Assembly (NCBI RefSeq): GCF_047717795.1
Contig: NZ_CP159808.1
Location: 1,054,001 to 1,118,000, forward strand
Reading direction: 5' to 3'
DNA from: Marisalimonas sp016777705
GTDB taxonomy: Bacteria; Pseudomonadota; Alphaproteobacteria; Puniceispirillales; Marisalimonadaceae
Length of the DNA: 64,000 nucleotides
In this document: positions 15,501 through 21,387 of the stretch, in pieces
Layout of the letters: every line of letters begins with the position of its first letter
Numbering within the stretch: the first letter of the stretch is position 1
The notes under the pieces: model-generated
Database searches by the model: none
What the model was told of the DNA's origin: nothing
What the model saw: only the letters and a program-made list of their open reading frames with translations
Translations under genes and position numbers: made by a program

Positions 15501-18500
15501 GAAGAAGAACTATAATTTAGCAAACCCGAATTTGAAATATTACTTGCATAAGTTCCTGAGCCAATTTGACCTGATATATTTAATGTACCAGCACTAATTG
15601 TTGTAGTACCAGAATACGTATTTGTTCCAGATAAGGTTAAGGTACCAGAGCCAGCCTTGGCTAAGTTACCTGATCCACTTATTACTCCTGAAACAGTATC
15701 ATTACCAGAATCACCAGTTGTTAAAGTAATTCCGCTAGCAAGCTCGATATTTCCTGCTCCAGTTAAGGATTGAATGGTATCAGTGGCATCAACATCATAA
15801 ATAGCTCCAGAAGCCACAGACACATCAGTTGTATCTGCCAAAGTTCCTGTTGTTTGAAGGGTTCCATCACTAATTATTGTATCTCCAGAGTAAGTATTTA
15901 CTCCTGAGAGTAACAACGTACCATCCCCAGACTTTGTTAAATTATTTGATCCTGCAATGATACCGCCATAGGTTAAGGTTCTAGATCCATCTACATTTAT
16001 CGTTCCATGGCTTACGCCAAGATCAATGCCTCGATTTGAGTTAAGTGTAAAATCTGCAGTAGATTGTAACGTTCCACCATTTAAGGTTAAATGTCCTGCA
16101 GTAGCTGAACCTGGAGTTGCTCCTAATCCACTGTCAGCGCTAATACTGATCGTTCCTGCACTAATTGTTGTTGATCCTGAGTAAGTGTTTACTCCTGAGA
16201 GAATTAAAGTTCCTGAATCTACTTTAGTCAATGTACCTGAACCGGCCATAATACCGCCATACGTTAAAGTAGCACCAGAATTAACGTCTATTATCCCATT
16301 ACTTGCGCCAAGAGCAATGCCTCGATTTGAGTTAAGTGTAAAATCAGCAGAAGATTCTAAAGTTCCTCCATTTAATGTTAAATGACCTGCTGATGGTGAA
16401 CCTGGTGCCGCTCCTAAACCACTATCAGCAATAATGCTGAGCTTACCAGCACTAATTGTCGTTACTCCAGAGAACGTATTTGTTCCAGATAAAGTCAGAG
16501 TTCCAGAACCAGCCTTGGCTAAGTTACCTGATCCACTTATTACTCCTGAAACAGTATCATTACCAGAATCACCAGTTGTTAAAGTAATTCCGCTAGCAAG
16601 CTCGATATTTCCTGCTCCAGTTAAGGATTGAATGGTATCAGTGGCATCAACATCATAAATAGCTCCAGAAGCCACAGACACATCAGTTGTATCTGCCAAA
16701 GTGCCAGTGACCTGCAATGTTCCATCTGTAATAACTGTGTCTCCTGAGTAAGTGCTAGCACCATCAATTAGGAAATTTCCTGCACCAGATTTAGTTAATG
16801 CACCTGAGCCAGATATAACACCTGCGTAGTCTAATAAAACTCCAGAATCAACATTAAACCCTCCATTACCATCGAGGAATAATCCTCTGTTAGTATCGAG
16901 CGTGAAATCAGAAGTGGCTAATAAAGTTCCTCCATCAAACGTGATTGTATTTGAACCAGTTGTTCTTCCCAACTGATCAACAGCACTTATACTTAATGTG
17001 CCACCATCTAAATTTAAATTTCCTGTAAAATTATTTGATGTAGACAACAATAGAGTGCCTGAGCCACTTTTTGTAAGATTTCCAGATCCTTGAATAAGCC
17101 CGCCATAATCAAGTTGAGTTGAAGTATTTGTATGAATTGCCCCATTTCCAGATAAATTAATCCCACGATTGGCATTTAAAGTAAAATCTGCTGTCGTTTG
17201 AAGTGTTCCACCACCAAAAGTTAAATGACTAGATTGAACAGTGCCTGGAACTGCGCCTAAATTATTATCTGAACTAATACTTAATATACCAGCATTAATT
17301 GTTTTTGTTCCAGTTATAGAATTAGATCCTGACAATGTTAGGGTATAATTTCCATCTTTAATAAAATTACCATCACCAGATAAATCTCCTGAAAATGTTG
17401 TTGAACCACTTGATAAACTTGATGTAATTGTCATGCTTGAAGGAATATCAATCAAACCAGAGCCTGAAATAGATCCAATTGTGTCGTCGCCAGCGTCAAA
17501 TCCTAAAATAGTGCCCGAAGCTAATGAAATATTAGTGTTTCCTAATAATCCCTTAGCAGTTAACTCACCACCAGAAATTGTAGTGCTTCCGGTATAAGTA
17601 TTATCATTCAAAAAAGTAAAAGATTGAGAGCCATCTTTTGTAAAACCTCCGGAACCAGAGATAATACCGCTAAAACTACCACCAGAACTATTATTTACAG
17701 TAAGAGTTCTCCCAGATGAAACTGATATTCCACCACTTCCTGATAACCCAGCTAATGTGACATTGCTATTAACGTTATAAGTTCCTCCATTTGAGGTCAA
17801 AGAATGGTTAGATGGTACAGAACTAGAGTTATCAATTCTTAAAGTTCCAGCATTTACAATAGTTGATCCACTATATGAATTAGATCCACTTAAAACAACA
17901 GTACCGCTTCCAGTTTTATTTAAATCTCCTGATCCAGATATTGATCCCGAATAAGTTGTGGTTCCACTACCAGTAAAATCAACATTACCTGAGCTACTTA
18001 AATTTATATTTGGCCGTACAGTTGCGCCAGAAGAAGTTGAAATACTGCTTCCTGAAGCTAAGTTAATAGTTCCAGAACCGTAAACATTACTTGATCCAGG
18101 CTCTAAAATTAACCCACCAGTTCCAGATCTAGTTATATTGCTATTAATATAAATATGTCTGTTAGAGTCTAGAGTTAAATCATTAGAACTATTTGATGAT
18201 ATAGAGTCTTGAACATATATATCCCCATTTTGAGAACCACTATTACCAGTAAAAACTGTTATGTTGTTAGATGCAAGTGCGGTCTCTAATGTTCCAACAT
18301 TAATTACAGCACTATTTCCCGTGGCAGTATAACTGCCATTAATATCTGAACTACTTCCATTGCTAATTGTTATGTTATACGGGTCAATTAACCACTGACC
18401 ATCTTCACCAATATTAGATTTCGTTGAGATTTTTATATCGTTTATATCAAGAGAACGTCCTGAAGTTTCAATTTTACCGCCATTTCCATTAATCTTTCCT

Positions 18501-19651
18501 CCATCTGCCTTTAAAGTTCCTTTAACTGTTGTTTTTGAATTTGAATCATGAATATTAGACCAAACAACAATTTCACCACCATCACCAAAATCATAAGCTG
18601 AAGCGTCTAAAGAGGCCCCTTCATTAACTATTGTTGTAGTTGCTTGATATACATCTTTATTATTATTTTGCCAGCTTCCACCTACTTCTATTACTCCACC
18701 ACTAGTATTTCCCTTTGCAGATAACTTAGAACCTGATTGAATTAAAATTTCATCTCCAGTTACTCTGATTTTTCCACCTTTATCAGACTGTGAGTTAGCT
18801 GCAATAGAACCTGAATTAATGATCTTTCCGTTGCTAGCTGAAAGAAAAATTCTCCCACCTTTTTGTGAAATACCATCAGCTACTATTGATCCAGAATTAT
18901 TAATTACTGCTTTTGAAACCTCATCAATCCCTTTGGCAGACAAGATAACCGTGCCATTATTCACTCTTATAGCGTTATTATTTGCAACTAAAGAATTGAT
19001 AATACCTCTATCAACTGAATAATTTATAAGTTTATTGCCATTTAAGCTAAGAGTTACTTTTTCACCTGAGATAAGAGACGCCGACCCATTAGGTGTCGTT
19101 ATTTCACCATTATTTGTAACTTGCTGACCTATTAAAGCTACAGCTCCACCTTCAAAAGCAGAGATTTTTCCATTATTTTCAATTGAGCCTGCACTAAATT
19201 CTTTTTCAAATATTATTTTATTATTTAAAAAATCATTATTTTTCATGTTAAGAGATGATGCTATTATAGAACCCACATCAACCTTCGATCCATCTTTAAA
19301 TATGACACCGTTAGGATTAATTAATATCACATTTCCATTTGCTGTTAAATTTCCATATATGTAAGTAGGGTCGTTTGTTTGTACTCTATTTAAAGCCGAG
19401 GACGTTGATTGTGGCTGATTAAATTTAACTGTGTGATCTTTATCTATATTGAAAGATGACCAATTTGTAATTAATTTATCAGAATTTTGTTGGATTGTTA
19501 ATGTCTTATCATTTTTGCTAATTACAGCACTACCATTTATTATACTTGGATTTTGTGGCAATAAATTTGCATCAGCAAATGCTATGCTGGGAATTGTTAT
19601 TATACCAATAAATAAAAGCTTATTTATTATTTTAGGAAATTTCCTAACCAT
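1..19651 (-). CDS. Giant two-partner secretion adhesin (TpsA), C-terminus beyond window
   Basis: This is a filamentous-haemagglutinin-type exoprotein, expected to be secreted through the TpsB channel encoded just upstream and to act as a surface fibre. The frame opens at ATG 19651, which overlaps the tpsB stop codon (TAATG). It is in the same frame at every point I translated (near 15000, 10000, 5000 and base 1), so at least 6,550 codons are visible with no stop seen. Residues 1-26 are a signal peptide ending AFA. The TPS domain follows, with WSSFNI near residue 64 and NPNGV at 112-116. About 25 repeats of the autotransporter-associated beta-strand type (SGTNTYSG-like) lie at roughly 18000-10860, then an Ig-like linker, then about 41 YDG/MBG-type modules of about 86 residues. 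The composition is rich in Ser, Thr, Gly and Asn. The C-terminus is outside the window, so anchoring cannot be judged. The family assignment is strong; the ligand is unknown. Confidence 0.93.
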   Translation of the reverse strand, partial: MVRKFPKIINKLLFIGIITIPSIAFADANLLPQNPSIINGSAVISKNDKTLTIQQNSDKLITNWSSFNIDKDHTVKFNQPQSTSSALNRVQTNDPTYIYGNLTANGNVILINPNGVIFKDGSKVDVGSIIASSLNMKNNDFLNNKIIFEKEFSAGSIENNGKISAFEGGAVALIGQQVTNNGEITTPNGSASLISGEKVTLSLNGNKLINYSVDRGIINSLVANNNAIRVNNGTVILSAKGIDEVSKAVINNSGSIVADGISQKGGRIFLSASNGKIINSGSIAANSQSDKGGKIRVTGDEILIQSGSKLSAKGNTSGGVIEVGGSWQNNNKDVYQATTTIVNEGASLDASAYDFGDGGEIVVWSNIHDSNSKTTVKGTLKADGGKINGNGGKIETSGRSLDINDIKISTKSNIGEDGQWLIDPYNITISNGSSSDINGSYTATGNSAVINVGTLETALASNNITVFTGNSGSQNGDIYVQDSISSNSSNDLTLDSNRHIYINSNITRSGTGGLILEPGSSNVYGSGTINLASGSSISTSSGATVRPNINLSSSGNVDFTGSGTTTYSGSISGSGDLNKTGSGTVVLSGSNSYSGSTIVNAGTLRIDNSSSVPSNHSLTSNGGTYNVNSNVTLAGLSGSGGISVSSGRTLTVNNSSGGSFSGIISGSGGFTKDGSQSFTFLNDNTYTGSTTISGGELTAKGLLGNTNISLASGTILGFDAGDDTIGSISGSGLIDIPSSMTITSSLSSGSTTFSGDLSGDGNFIKDGNYTLTLSGSNSITGTKTINAGILSISSDNNLGAVPGTVQSSHLTFGGGTLQTTADFTLNANRGINLSGNGAIHTNTSTQLDYGGLIQGSGNLTKSGSGTLLLSTSNNFTGNLNLDGGTLSISAVDQLGRTTGSNTITFDGGTLLATSDFTLDTNRGLFLDGNGGFNVDSGVLLDYAGVISGSGALTKSGAGNFLIDGASTYSGDTVITDGTLQVTGTLADTTDVSVASGAIYDVDATDTIQSLTGAGNIELASGITLTTGDSGNDTVSGVISGSGNLAKAGSGTLTLSGTNTFSGVTTISAGKLSIIADSGLGAAPGSPSAGHLTLNGGTLESSADFTLNSNRGIALGASNGIIDVNSGATLTYGGIMAGSGTLTKVDSGTLILSGVNTYSGSTTISAGTISISADSGLGATPGSATAGHLTLNGGTLQSTADFTLNSNRGIDLGVSHGTINVDGSRTLTYGGIIAGSNNLTKSGDGTLLLSGVNTYSGDTIISDGTLQTTGTLADTTDVSVASGAIYDVDATDTIQSLTGAGNIELASGITLTTGDSGNDTVSGVISGSGNLAKAGSGTLTLSGTNTYSGTTTISAGTLNISGQIGSGTYASNISNSGLLNYSSSSDQTLSGVISGTGALTKSTSSSSILTLSGTNTYSGSTTISSGTISVSSSDNLGANPGTLDADNIILDGGTLKGNASFTLGSNKGINLNRASTIQVTGSNILTYGGIIAGSNNLTKSGDGTLLLSGVNTYSGDTTISDGTFQTTGTLADTTDVSVASGAVYDVDTTDTIQSLSGAGNIQLASGITLTTGDTGNDTISGVISGAGNFTKAGSGTLTLSGTNTYSGTTTISAGTISISADSGLGAAPGSPSAGHLTLNGGTLESSADFTLNSNRGIALGASNGIIDVNSGTTLTYGGIMAGSGTLTKVDSGTLILSGVNTYSGSTTISAGTISISADSGLGATPGLATAGHLTLNGGTLQSTADFTLDANRGVALGSSHGTFNVDTGTTLTVAGVVAGSNNLIKTGDGRLILSGVNTYSGNTTISSGTLEISGLLGSGNYSGNISNSGTFEYSSSSNQSISGVISGTGDIVKGGTGELTLSGSNTYSLMTMNDGFIIISSDSGLGVPPGSATPGHLTFNGGTLRTTASFTLNSNRGINLINQGTILTDPGTTLTYGGIIAGSGNFIKAGAGTLVLTGNNTNSGFVGLQEGVLSVSSAANLGAIPGSVDSDNITMINGTLHVSSTFTLNSNKGILLESSFGSAAPVFDIDSGQTLTVPGVISGNGTASITKNGSGTLELTGINTHTATTDINAGSLSINSDSALGTAPGSATAGHLTIDASLITTTDFTLNPNRGIAISSGYTAHLKPASGTSLTYGGIIAGAGNIRNWYGTTILGGVNTYTGTTTARSGTISISSDRNLGAVPGSATAGKIVLHGGTLKSTADFTIDSNRGISLGSQHGTINVDSGTSLVYNGIAADGGNLTKSGTGTLVFGGGNTYTGDTIISAGTFQTTGTLSDTTDVSVSSGAVYDVDATDTIQSLSGAGNIELASGITLTTGDAGDDTISGVISGDGNFTKAGSGILTLSGTNTYTGDTTISAGTLLISGTLADTTDVLVSSGAVLDIDITDTIQSLSGAGNIELSSGTSLTTGDAGDDTISGVISGAGSLVKIGSGTLTLSGINTYAGTTTINSGTIIISADSGLGSAPGSTTAGHLTLNGGTLQSSADFTMNANRGVALGSSHGTFNVDTGTTLTVAGIIAGSNNLIKSANGTLILSGINTYSGTTTINAGTLNISGQLGSGSYSNTISNSGTFEISSLSNQTISGVISNSGNLVKSGSGTLTLSATNTFTGTTTINGGVVSISAESGLGATPGSAAAGHLTLNGGTLRLTTSFTLNSNRGIGLGASHGTIDLDTGLTLTYGGIVAGSNNLTKSGSGTLLLSGVNTYSGQTIISVGTFQVTGTLADTNDVSVSSGATYDVDATDTIQSLSGAGNVQLASGITLTTGDSGNDTFSGVISGAGNIVKVGSGTLTLSGTNTYTGTTTISVGTISIEADNGLGAVPGSVTAGHLTLNGGALQSTADFTLNSNRGVALGGSNGTFNVDGSTTLTYGGIIAGSGSFTKIGNGLLVLTSQLSTFSGGTINNAGTLKLAATSVGSLGSATSGPIGTGSLTNNAILDVDGNLIHNTKNNNGTIINKPVPVTNFSSSSLAVIYGDTVTNNFTTDTNGSKTFSSSNTSSATINSSNGTVALVEVGNTTMSVALAETNEYASATDSYTITISPKTLTATASASNKVYDGLTTATTTLTFSGLVGSETLGQTVASTFSDKNVETGKTVTVNSITLADGSNGGLATNYSISTGQTTTANITVKSLTVSGITTSNRTYDSTTSTTLGTGTVSYGGLVSGDDFAGSYSGVFTNANVGTGKTVNITSSYSGADVNNYTVTDQSTTTANITAKALTATTSASNKVYDGSSAATVTLSLSGFIGSETVTSTNSSTFSDKNVATGKTVTVNSITLANGSNGGLAANYSISTGQTTTANITAKALTASASTSNKVYDGTSTATTALTFSGLVGSETLGQTVASTFSDKNVGTGKTVTVNSITLADGTNGGLAVNYSISAGQTATANITAKPLTVSGITASNKIYDSTTSSTLGTGTVSYGGLVSGDDFAGSYSGVFTNANVGTGKTVNITSSYSGADVNNYTVTDQSTTTANITAKALTATTSASNKVYDGSSAATVTLSLSGFIGSETVTSTNSSTFSDKNVATGKTVTVNSITLANGSNGGLAANYSISTGQTTTANITAKALTASASTSNKVYDGTSTATTALTFSGLVGSETLGQTVASTFSDKNVGTGKTVTVNSITLADGTNGGLAVNYSISAGQTATANITAKPLTVSGITASNKIYDSTTSSTLGTGSVSYGGLVSGDDFAGSYSGVFSDKNVGTGKTVNITSSYSGSDVNNYSVTDQSSTTANITAKALTASASASNKVYNSSSAATVTLSLSGFIGSETVTSTNSSTFSDKNVATGKTVTVNSITLANGSNGGLAANYSISTGQTTTANITVKSLTVSGITASNMTYNGNAVATLNTGSVAYSGLVDGDTFNGTYTGAFSDKNVGTGKTVTITPSYSGADVSNYSITNHADVTANITAKSLTVSGVTASDKTYDGSVTATMNSSSAVYSGFVNGDDFAASYSGVFSDKNVGSGKTVTITSSYAGADVSNYNITDQTSTTADINAKILLLSTFSASDKAYDGNNSPSITSAVSGFVGSETVNHSITATFDNKDVGSNKVVTANSITLADGTNGGLATNYSINTSQTTTANITAKTLTGTASASNKTYDGLTTATTTLTFSGLIGSESLDQTILSTFNNKNVGTAKTVTVNSIALADGTNGGLAGNYSISPGQTTTANITAKSLTVSGITASSKIYDGSTSATLTGTAVYSGLVNGDIFTGSYTGAFSDKNVGTGKTVNITPSYSGADVNNYSVTDQSSTTADISAKALTATASASNKTYDGGTTASTTLTFTGLVGSETLGQTVGSTFDNKNVGSNKTVTVNSITLADGSGLAANYSISAGQTTTADITAKSLTVSGITASNRTYDGSTNVTLTGTAVYSGLVDGDTFDGTYIGAFSDKNVGTGKTVNITSSYSGSDVNNYSVTDQSTTTANITAKSLTVSGITASDKTYDGSTSATLTGTAVYSGLVAGDTFDGSYTGVFSNANVASGKTVNITSTYSGADVNNYSVTDQSTTTASITQKALTATASASNKTYNATNSASVTLTLSGLIGSETLGQTVGSTFDNKNVGSNKTVTVNSITLADGSGLAANYSISAGQTTTANITPKALTVSGITASNKIYDGNTVATLSSSNVTYSGIVFGDSFAGSFSGSFSDKHIGTGKTVTITSSYSGSDVSNYTITDQSSATANITSRPLGVTGITVFGLTVNNKEYDGTVTAPLKTDNISYSGLVDGDDFTGSYSGVFADANVGNGKAVTITSTYSGADAGNYTVTDQSTTTGNIVPKALTATASASNKTYNATNSASVTLTLSGLVGSETLGQTVGSTFDNKNVGSNKTVTVNSITLADGSGLAANYSISAGQTTTADITAKSLTVSGITASNRTYDGSTNVTLTGTAVYSGLVDGDTFDGTYIGAFSDKNVGTGKTVNITSSYSGSDVSNYSVTDQSSTTANITAKSLTVSGITASDKTYDGSTSATLTGTAVYSGLVNGDIFTGSYTGAFSDKNVGTGKTVNITPSYSGADVNNYSVTDQSSTTADISAKALTATASASNKTYDGGTTASTTLTFTGLVGSETLGQTVGSTFDNKNVGSNKTVTVNSITLADGSNGGLAANYSISAGQTTTAHISPKSLTVSGNTASNKVYDSNSSATVSVTLSGFVGSEALAYTNSSSFNNKNVGTGKTVTVDSITLADGNNGGLASNYSITPGQTTTANITAKSLIISGIIAASKTYNGSTSATLDTSAILYSGLIPGDIFDRSYTGAFSNANVGTGKTVTITSSYTGADVSNYSITNQTSTTADISAKALIATASASNKTYNATNSASVTLTLSGLVGSETLGSTNTSTFNNKNVGTGKTVTVNSITLADGSGLAANYSISSGQTTTANIIAKSLTVSGITASNKTYDGSTSVTLTGTAVYSGLVSGDTFNGTYTGAFSDKNAGVGKTVTITSSYSGADVSNYSVTDQSSTTANITAKSLTVSGITASDKTYDGITSATLTGTAVYSGLVAGDTFNGTYTGVFSNANVGSGKTVTITPSYAGADVNNYSVTDQSTTTADISAKALTATASASNKTYDGGTTASTTLTFTGLVGSETLGQTVGSTFDNKNVGSNKTVTVNSITLADGSGLATNYSISAGQTTTADITAKSLTVSGITASNRTYDGSTNVTLTGTAVYSGLVSGDTFNGTYTGAFSDKNAGVGKTVTITSSYSGADVSNYSVTDQSSTTANITAKSLTVSGITASDKTYDGSTSATLTGTAVYSGLVNGDIFTGSYTGAFSDKNVGTGKTVNITPSYSGADVNNYSVTDQSSTTADISAKALTATASASNKTYDGGTTASTTLTFTGLVGSETLGQTVGSTFDNKNVGSNKTVTVNSITLADGSGLAANYSISAGQTTTANITPKALTVSGITASNKIYDGNTVATLSSSNVTYSGIVFGDSFAGSFSGSFSDKHIGTGKTVTITSSYSGSDVSNYTITDQSSATANITSRPLGVTGITVFGLTVNNKEYDGTVTAPLKTDNISYSGLVDGDDFTGSYSGVFADANVGNGKAVTITSTYSGADAGNYTVTDQSTTTGNIVPKALTATASASNKTYNATNSASVTLTLSGLVGSETLGQTVGSTFDNKNVGSNKTVTVNSITLADGSGLAANYSISAGQTTTADITAKSLTVSGITASNRTYDGSTNVTLTGTAVYSGLVDGDTFDGTYIGAFSDKNVGTGKTVNITSSYSGSDVNNYSVTDQSTTTANITAKSLTVSGIAASDKTYDGSVTATMNGNSAVYSGLVAGDTFDGSYTGVFSNANVASGKTVNITSTYSGADVNNYSVTDQSTTTASITQKALTATASASNKTYNATNSASVTLTLSGLIGSETLGQTVGSTFDNKNVGSNKTVTVNSITLADGSGLAANYLISTGQTTTANITVKSLTVSGITASNMTYNGNAVATLNTGSVAYSGLVDGDTFNGTYTGAFSDKNVGTGKTVTITPSYSGADVSNYSITNHADVTANITAKSLTVSGVTASDKTYDGSVTATMNSSSAVYSGFVNGDDFAASYSGVFSDKNVGSGKTVTITSSYAGADV
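508..900 (-). repeat. 393-base repeat, matches 5926-6318
   Basis: Bases 508-900 are identical by eye to 5926-6318 (offset 5,418, in frame). The junction with the previous repeat is a single base away, which shows directly that neighbouring modules derive from different places in the array. Confidence 0.87.
969..1412 (-). repeat. 444-base repeat, matches 6384-6827
   Basis: Bases 969-1412 match 6384-6827 (offset 5,415, in frame). Part of it is also present in 4894-5276, giving three copies. Confidence 0.85.
1030..2185 (-). repeat. 1.16-kb repeat copy A, matches 4894-6049
   Basis: By direct comparison bases 1030-2185 match 4894-6049 with a single difference noted (1883 t versus 5747 c). The offset of 3,864 bases is a multiple of three. 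The first part (1030-1412) occurs a third time within 6384-6827. Confidence 0.9.
4894..6049 (-). repeat. 1.16-kb repeat copy B, matches 1030-2185
   Basis: This is the second copy of the 1030-2185 block. It is flanked on both sides by modules that match other parts of the array: to the left it resembles 2186-2600, and to the right it joins 6050-6318, which matches 632-900. Confidence 0.9.
8642..10213 (-). repeat. Tandem duplication with 780-base period
   Basis: Bases 8642-9433 match 9422-10213 with one difference seen (9176 g versus 9956 a). The period of 780 bases equals 260 residues, exactly three modules, so the reading frame is kept. Confidence 0.9.
10860..18120 (-). repeat. Beta-strand (PATR-like) repeat region of TpsA
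   Basis: Read on the minus strand, this stretch repeats a unit of the form G-x-L-T-L-S-G-x-N-T-Y-x-G-T-T-x-I about every 210-290 bases; I count about 25 copies. It matches the autotransporter-associated beta-strand repeat, which forms a right-handed beta-helix. Blocks within it are duplicated almost exactly, for example 14411-14773 with 16043-16405 and about 15650-15845 with 16508-16703. Confidence 0.8.
14411..14773 (-). repeat. 363-base repeat in the beta-strand region, matches 16043-16405
   Basis: The two blocks are 1,632 bases apart (544 codons) and differ at two positions by eye (near 14475 and 14644). This shows that the helix-forming region, not only the YDG array, has been duplicated in frame. 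Confidence 0.85.
18350..19651 (-). other. TpsA signal peptide and TPS secretion domain
   Basis: The N-terminus has basic residues (MVRKFPKIINK), a hydrophobic core and an AFA/DA cleavage site near residue 26. The mature start contains the conserved TPS-domain elements: a WSSFNI strand, a following FNQP turn, and NPNGV at residues 112-116 (about 19304-19318). This domain is recognised by the POTRA domains of TpsB in known systems. The C-terminal boundary given is approximate. Confidence 0.88.
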
Positions 19652-21387
19652 TAAAACTCATATGAAAGAACAAGCCAGACTCTGGAAGAGTCAGCCTTAC
19701 CGTCACTGTTCATTCCTGCACTAGATTTACCGTCATTATTACCAATGGTCTGTGACCAACCTGCTTTAATAAGAATGTCTGACCTAGGATAAAAATCAAA
19801 AGCAACCCCCCAGCCTGATAAGGAATATTTATTAGGAGTTGTAAGGGTGATATTTGAAGGATCTTTATATTGTTGAATTTTTCCATAGTCATAAAAAACA
19901 GAGGCCAAAACATCAACATTAATTAAACTAGATAAATTAGTTTGTAATTCAGCAGTAAATTTATAACCTTGATCACCAGATGCCTCACCAGAAGGATAAG
20001 CCCTGACACCAGAAACCCCTCCAAGTGATAGTTTTTCTGAACTGTCTAGATTTTTATTCGATAACTGTGCTAATCCAAATGTTTTAAGATTTAAATTCGT
20101 GCTTACCTTTTGAATATGATAAAAATTTAATAATGTTTTATCAAATGAACCGTGAGTTTTAGTACCTGTTGCACTTTGATCATTATTATAATCTGACGAT
20201 ACTTTTGATAGATCTAAATCTCCAAAACTTTTATCAATAGAAACAATAGACACGCCGCCTAAATCATAATTATTTGATTTTTTATAAGTTAAACCAAAAT
20301 TAAAATTATCAATTATTTTGTCATTAGTTGTAGAACCAGACGCTTCATTATATATGTCTTTTCTTTCAATATTTGATCTGAATAAAATAGAACTCTCACG
20401 CCTCCTCTGTATAGGATAAACAAGACCAATATTACTTGTTGAAGCAGTTCCTTTAGAAACAGGGTTAGTCCTTATTTCTTTACCAATTTCAAAATCCAAG
20501 TCTGTATAGGATATAGTTCCCCTTAATCCAGATTGTTGTATGGGAAATTCGTATAAAATTTTTGTAAAATCATAGTTTGTTGAACTATTAATAGTTTTAA
20601 TAAAAGATATTTTATCACCAAATTTTGATGGATTATTAATATCTATAACTACGTTAGCTCTTTCTTTACCAGTATATCTATTACCATAGTTGTCATAAGA
20701 CAAAATTCCGGTTACTAAATCATCTTCAATGACGTCGACAATTATTTTAGAACTTCCCTGCTCTTCGCCAGTTGTTATAGTTGATGTTACATTTAACCCC
20801 GGTAATTCGTTTAAATTTAATAGGCCACGCTCTAAAGATTGAGAAGTTAGGTTTCCACCTAAGGCGTCATCAAGGTAACTCGAAATAACATCTTCATATA
20901 AACGAACGTTATTTTTTTTAAAAATATAAGGTTTATTTTCATCTAATTTACCTTCATTAATTTGGATAATTATAGTTTGGTTGTTTACCTCTTGTTCTGG
21001 TAAAAAAGCTTTAGCTAAAAAGAAACCTTTTTCTGAGTAAAGCTCTTGTATTAAATAAGCAGCATACTTTAAATCTTCAAACGTATTTTTCTTATTAGTA
21101 TAATTTTTTAGTAAATCTCTAAATATTTCTTTTTTGAATTTAGTTATTGAACCCTTAAATATAAAGTCTTTAACAAATATAGTCGGAGATTTTGAATTTC
21201 TAACAGGAGGGCTTTTTTTATTCTTATCAATTTGTGGAATTTTTTGTGGATTTTTGTTAAATTTATATATCTCTTCTTCACGGTTTAATAAAGAACCTGC
21301 GTCGGTGTCAGCAAAAATAGGTTTATTTATTAAAATAAAACCAAATACTGCCGTATATAGTAATGGGATAGTCTTTTTAATATACAT
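19651..21387 (-). CDS. Two-partner secretion outer-membrane transporter (TpsB, ShlB/FhaC family)
   Basis: This 578-residue outer-membrane beta-barrel should export and fold the giant adhesin encoded directly downstream. A signal peptide ends near residue 26 (PIFA/DTDAG). A POTRA-like segment occupies about residues 70-150, followed by the ShlB-type barrel to the C-terminus. The Omp85/TpsB loop-6 motif appears as VRAYPSGEASGDQG, where VRGY is usual. The protein ends in an outer-membrane-type aromatic residue (LVLSYEF). Its stop codon shares one base with the tpsA start, so translational coupling is likely. The start ATG is preceded by GAGATAAGA. Length and order (B before A) are typical of the family. 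Confidence 0.93.
   Translation of the reverse strand: MYIKKTIPLLYTAVFGFILINKPIFADTDAGSLLNREEEIYKFNKNPQKIPQIDKNKKSPPVRNSKSPTIFVKDFIFKGSITKFKKEIFRDLLKNYTNKKNTFEDLKYAAYLIQELYSEKGFFLAKAFLPEQEVNNQTIIIQINEGKLDENKPYIFKKNNVRLYEDVISSYLDDALGGNLTSQSLERGLLNLNELPGLNVTSTITTGEEQGSSKIIVDVIEDDLVTGILSYDNYGNRYTGKERANVVIDINNPSKFGDKISFIKTINSSTNYDFTKILYEFPIQQSGLRGTISYTDLDFEIGKEIRTNPVSKGTASTSNIGLVYPIQRRRESSILFRSNIERKDIYNEASGSTTNDKIIDNFNFGLTYKKSNNYDLGGVSIVSIDKSFGDLDLSKVSSDYNNDQSATGTKTHGSFDKTLLNFYHIQKVSTNLNLKTFGLAQLSNKNLDSSEKLSLGGVSGVRAYPSGEASGDQGYKFTAELQTNLSSLINVDVLASVFYDYGKIQQYKDPSNITLTTPNKYSLSGWGVAFDFYPRSDILIKAGWSQTIGNNDGKSSAGMNSDGKADSSRVWLVLSYEF

Noticed and set aside
3651..19022. Several plus-strand ORFs of 65-91 codons inside the first 19 kb (for example at 8247, 11177, 14553, 16185).
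   Set aside because: They are antisense shadows of the giant minus-strand adhesin; the near-identical pair at 14553 and 16185 simply reflects the duplicated repeat beneath them.
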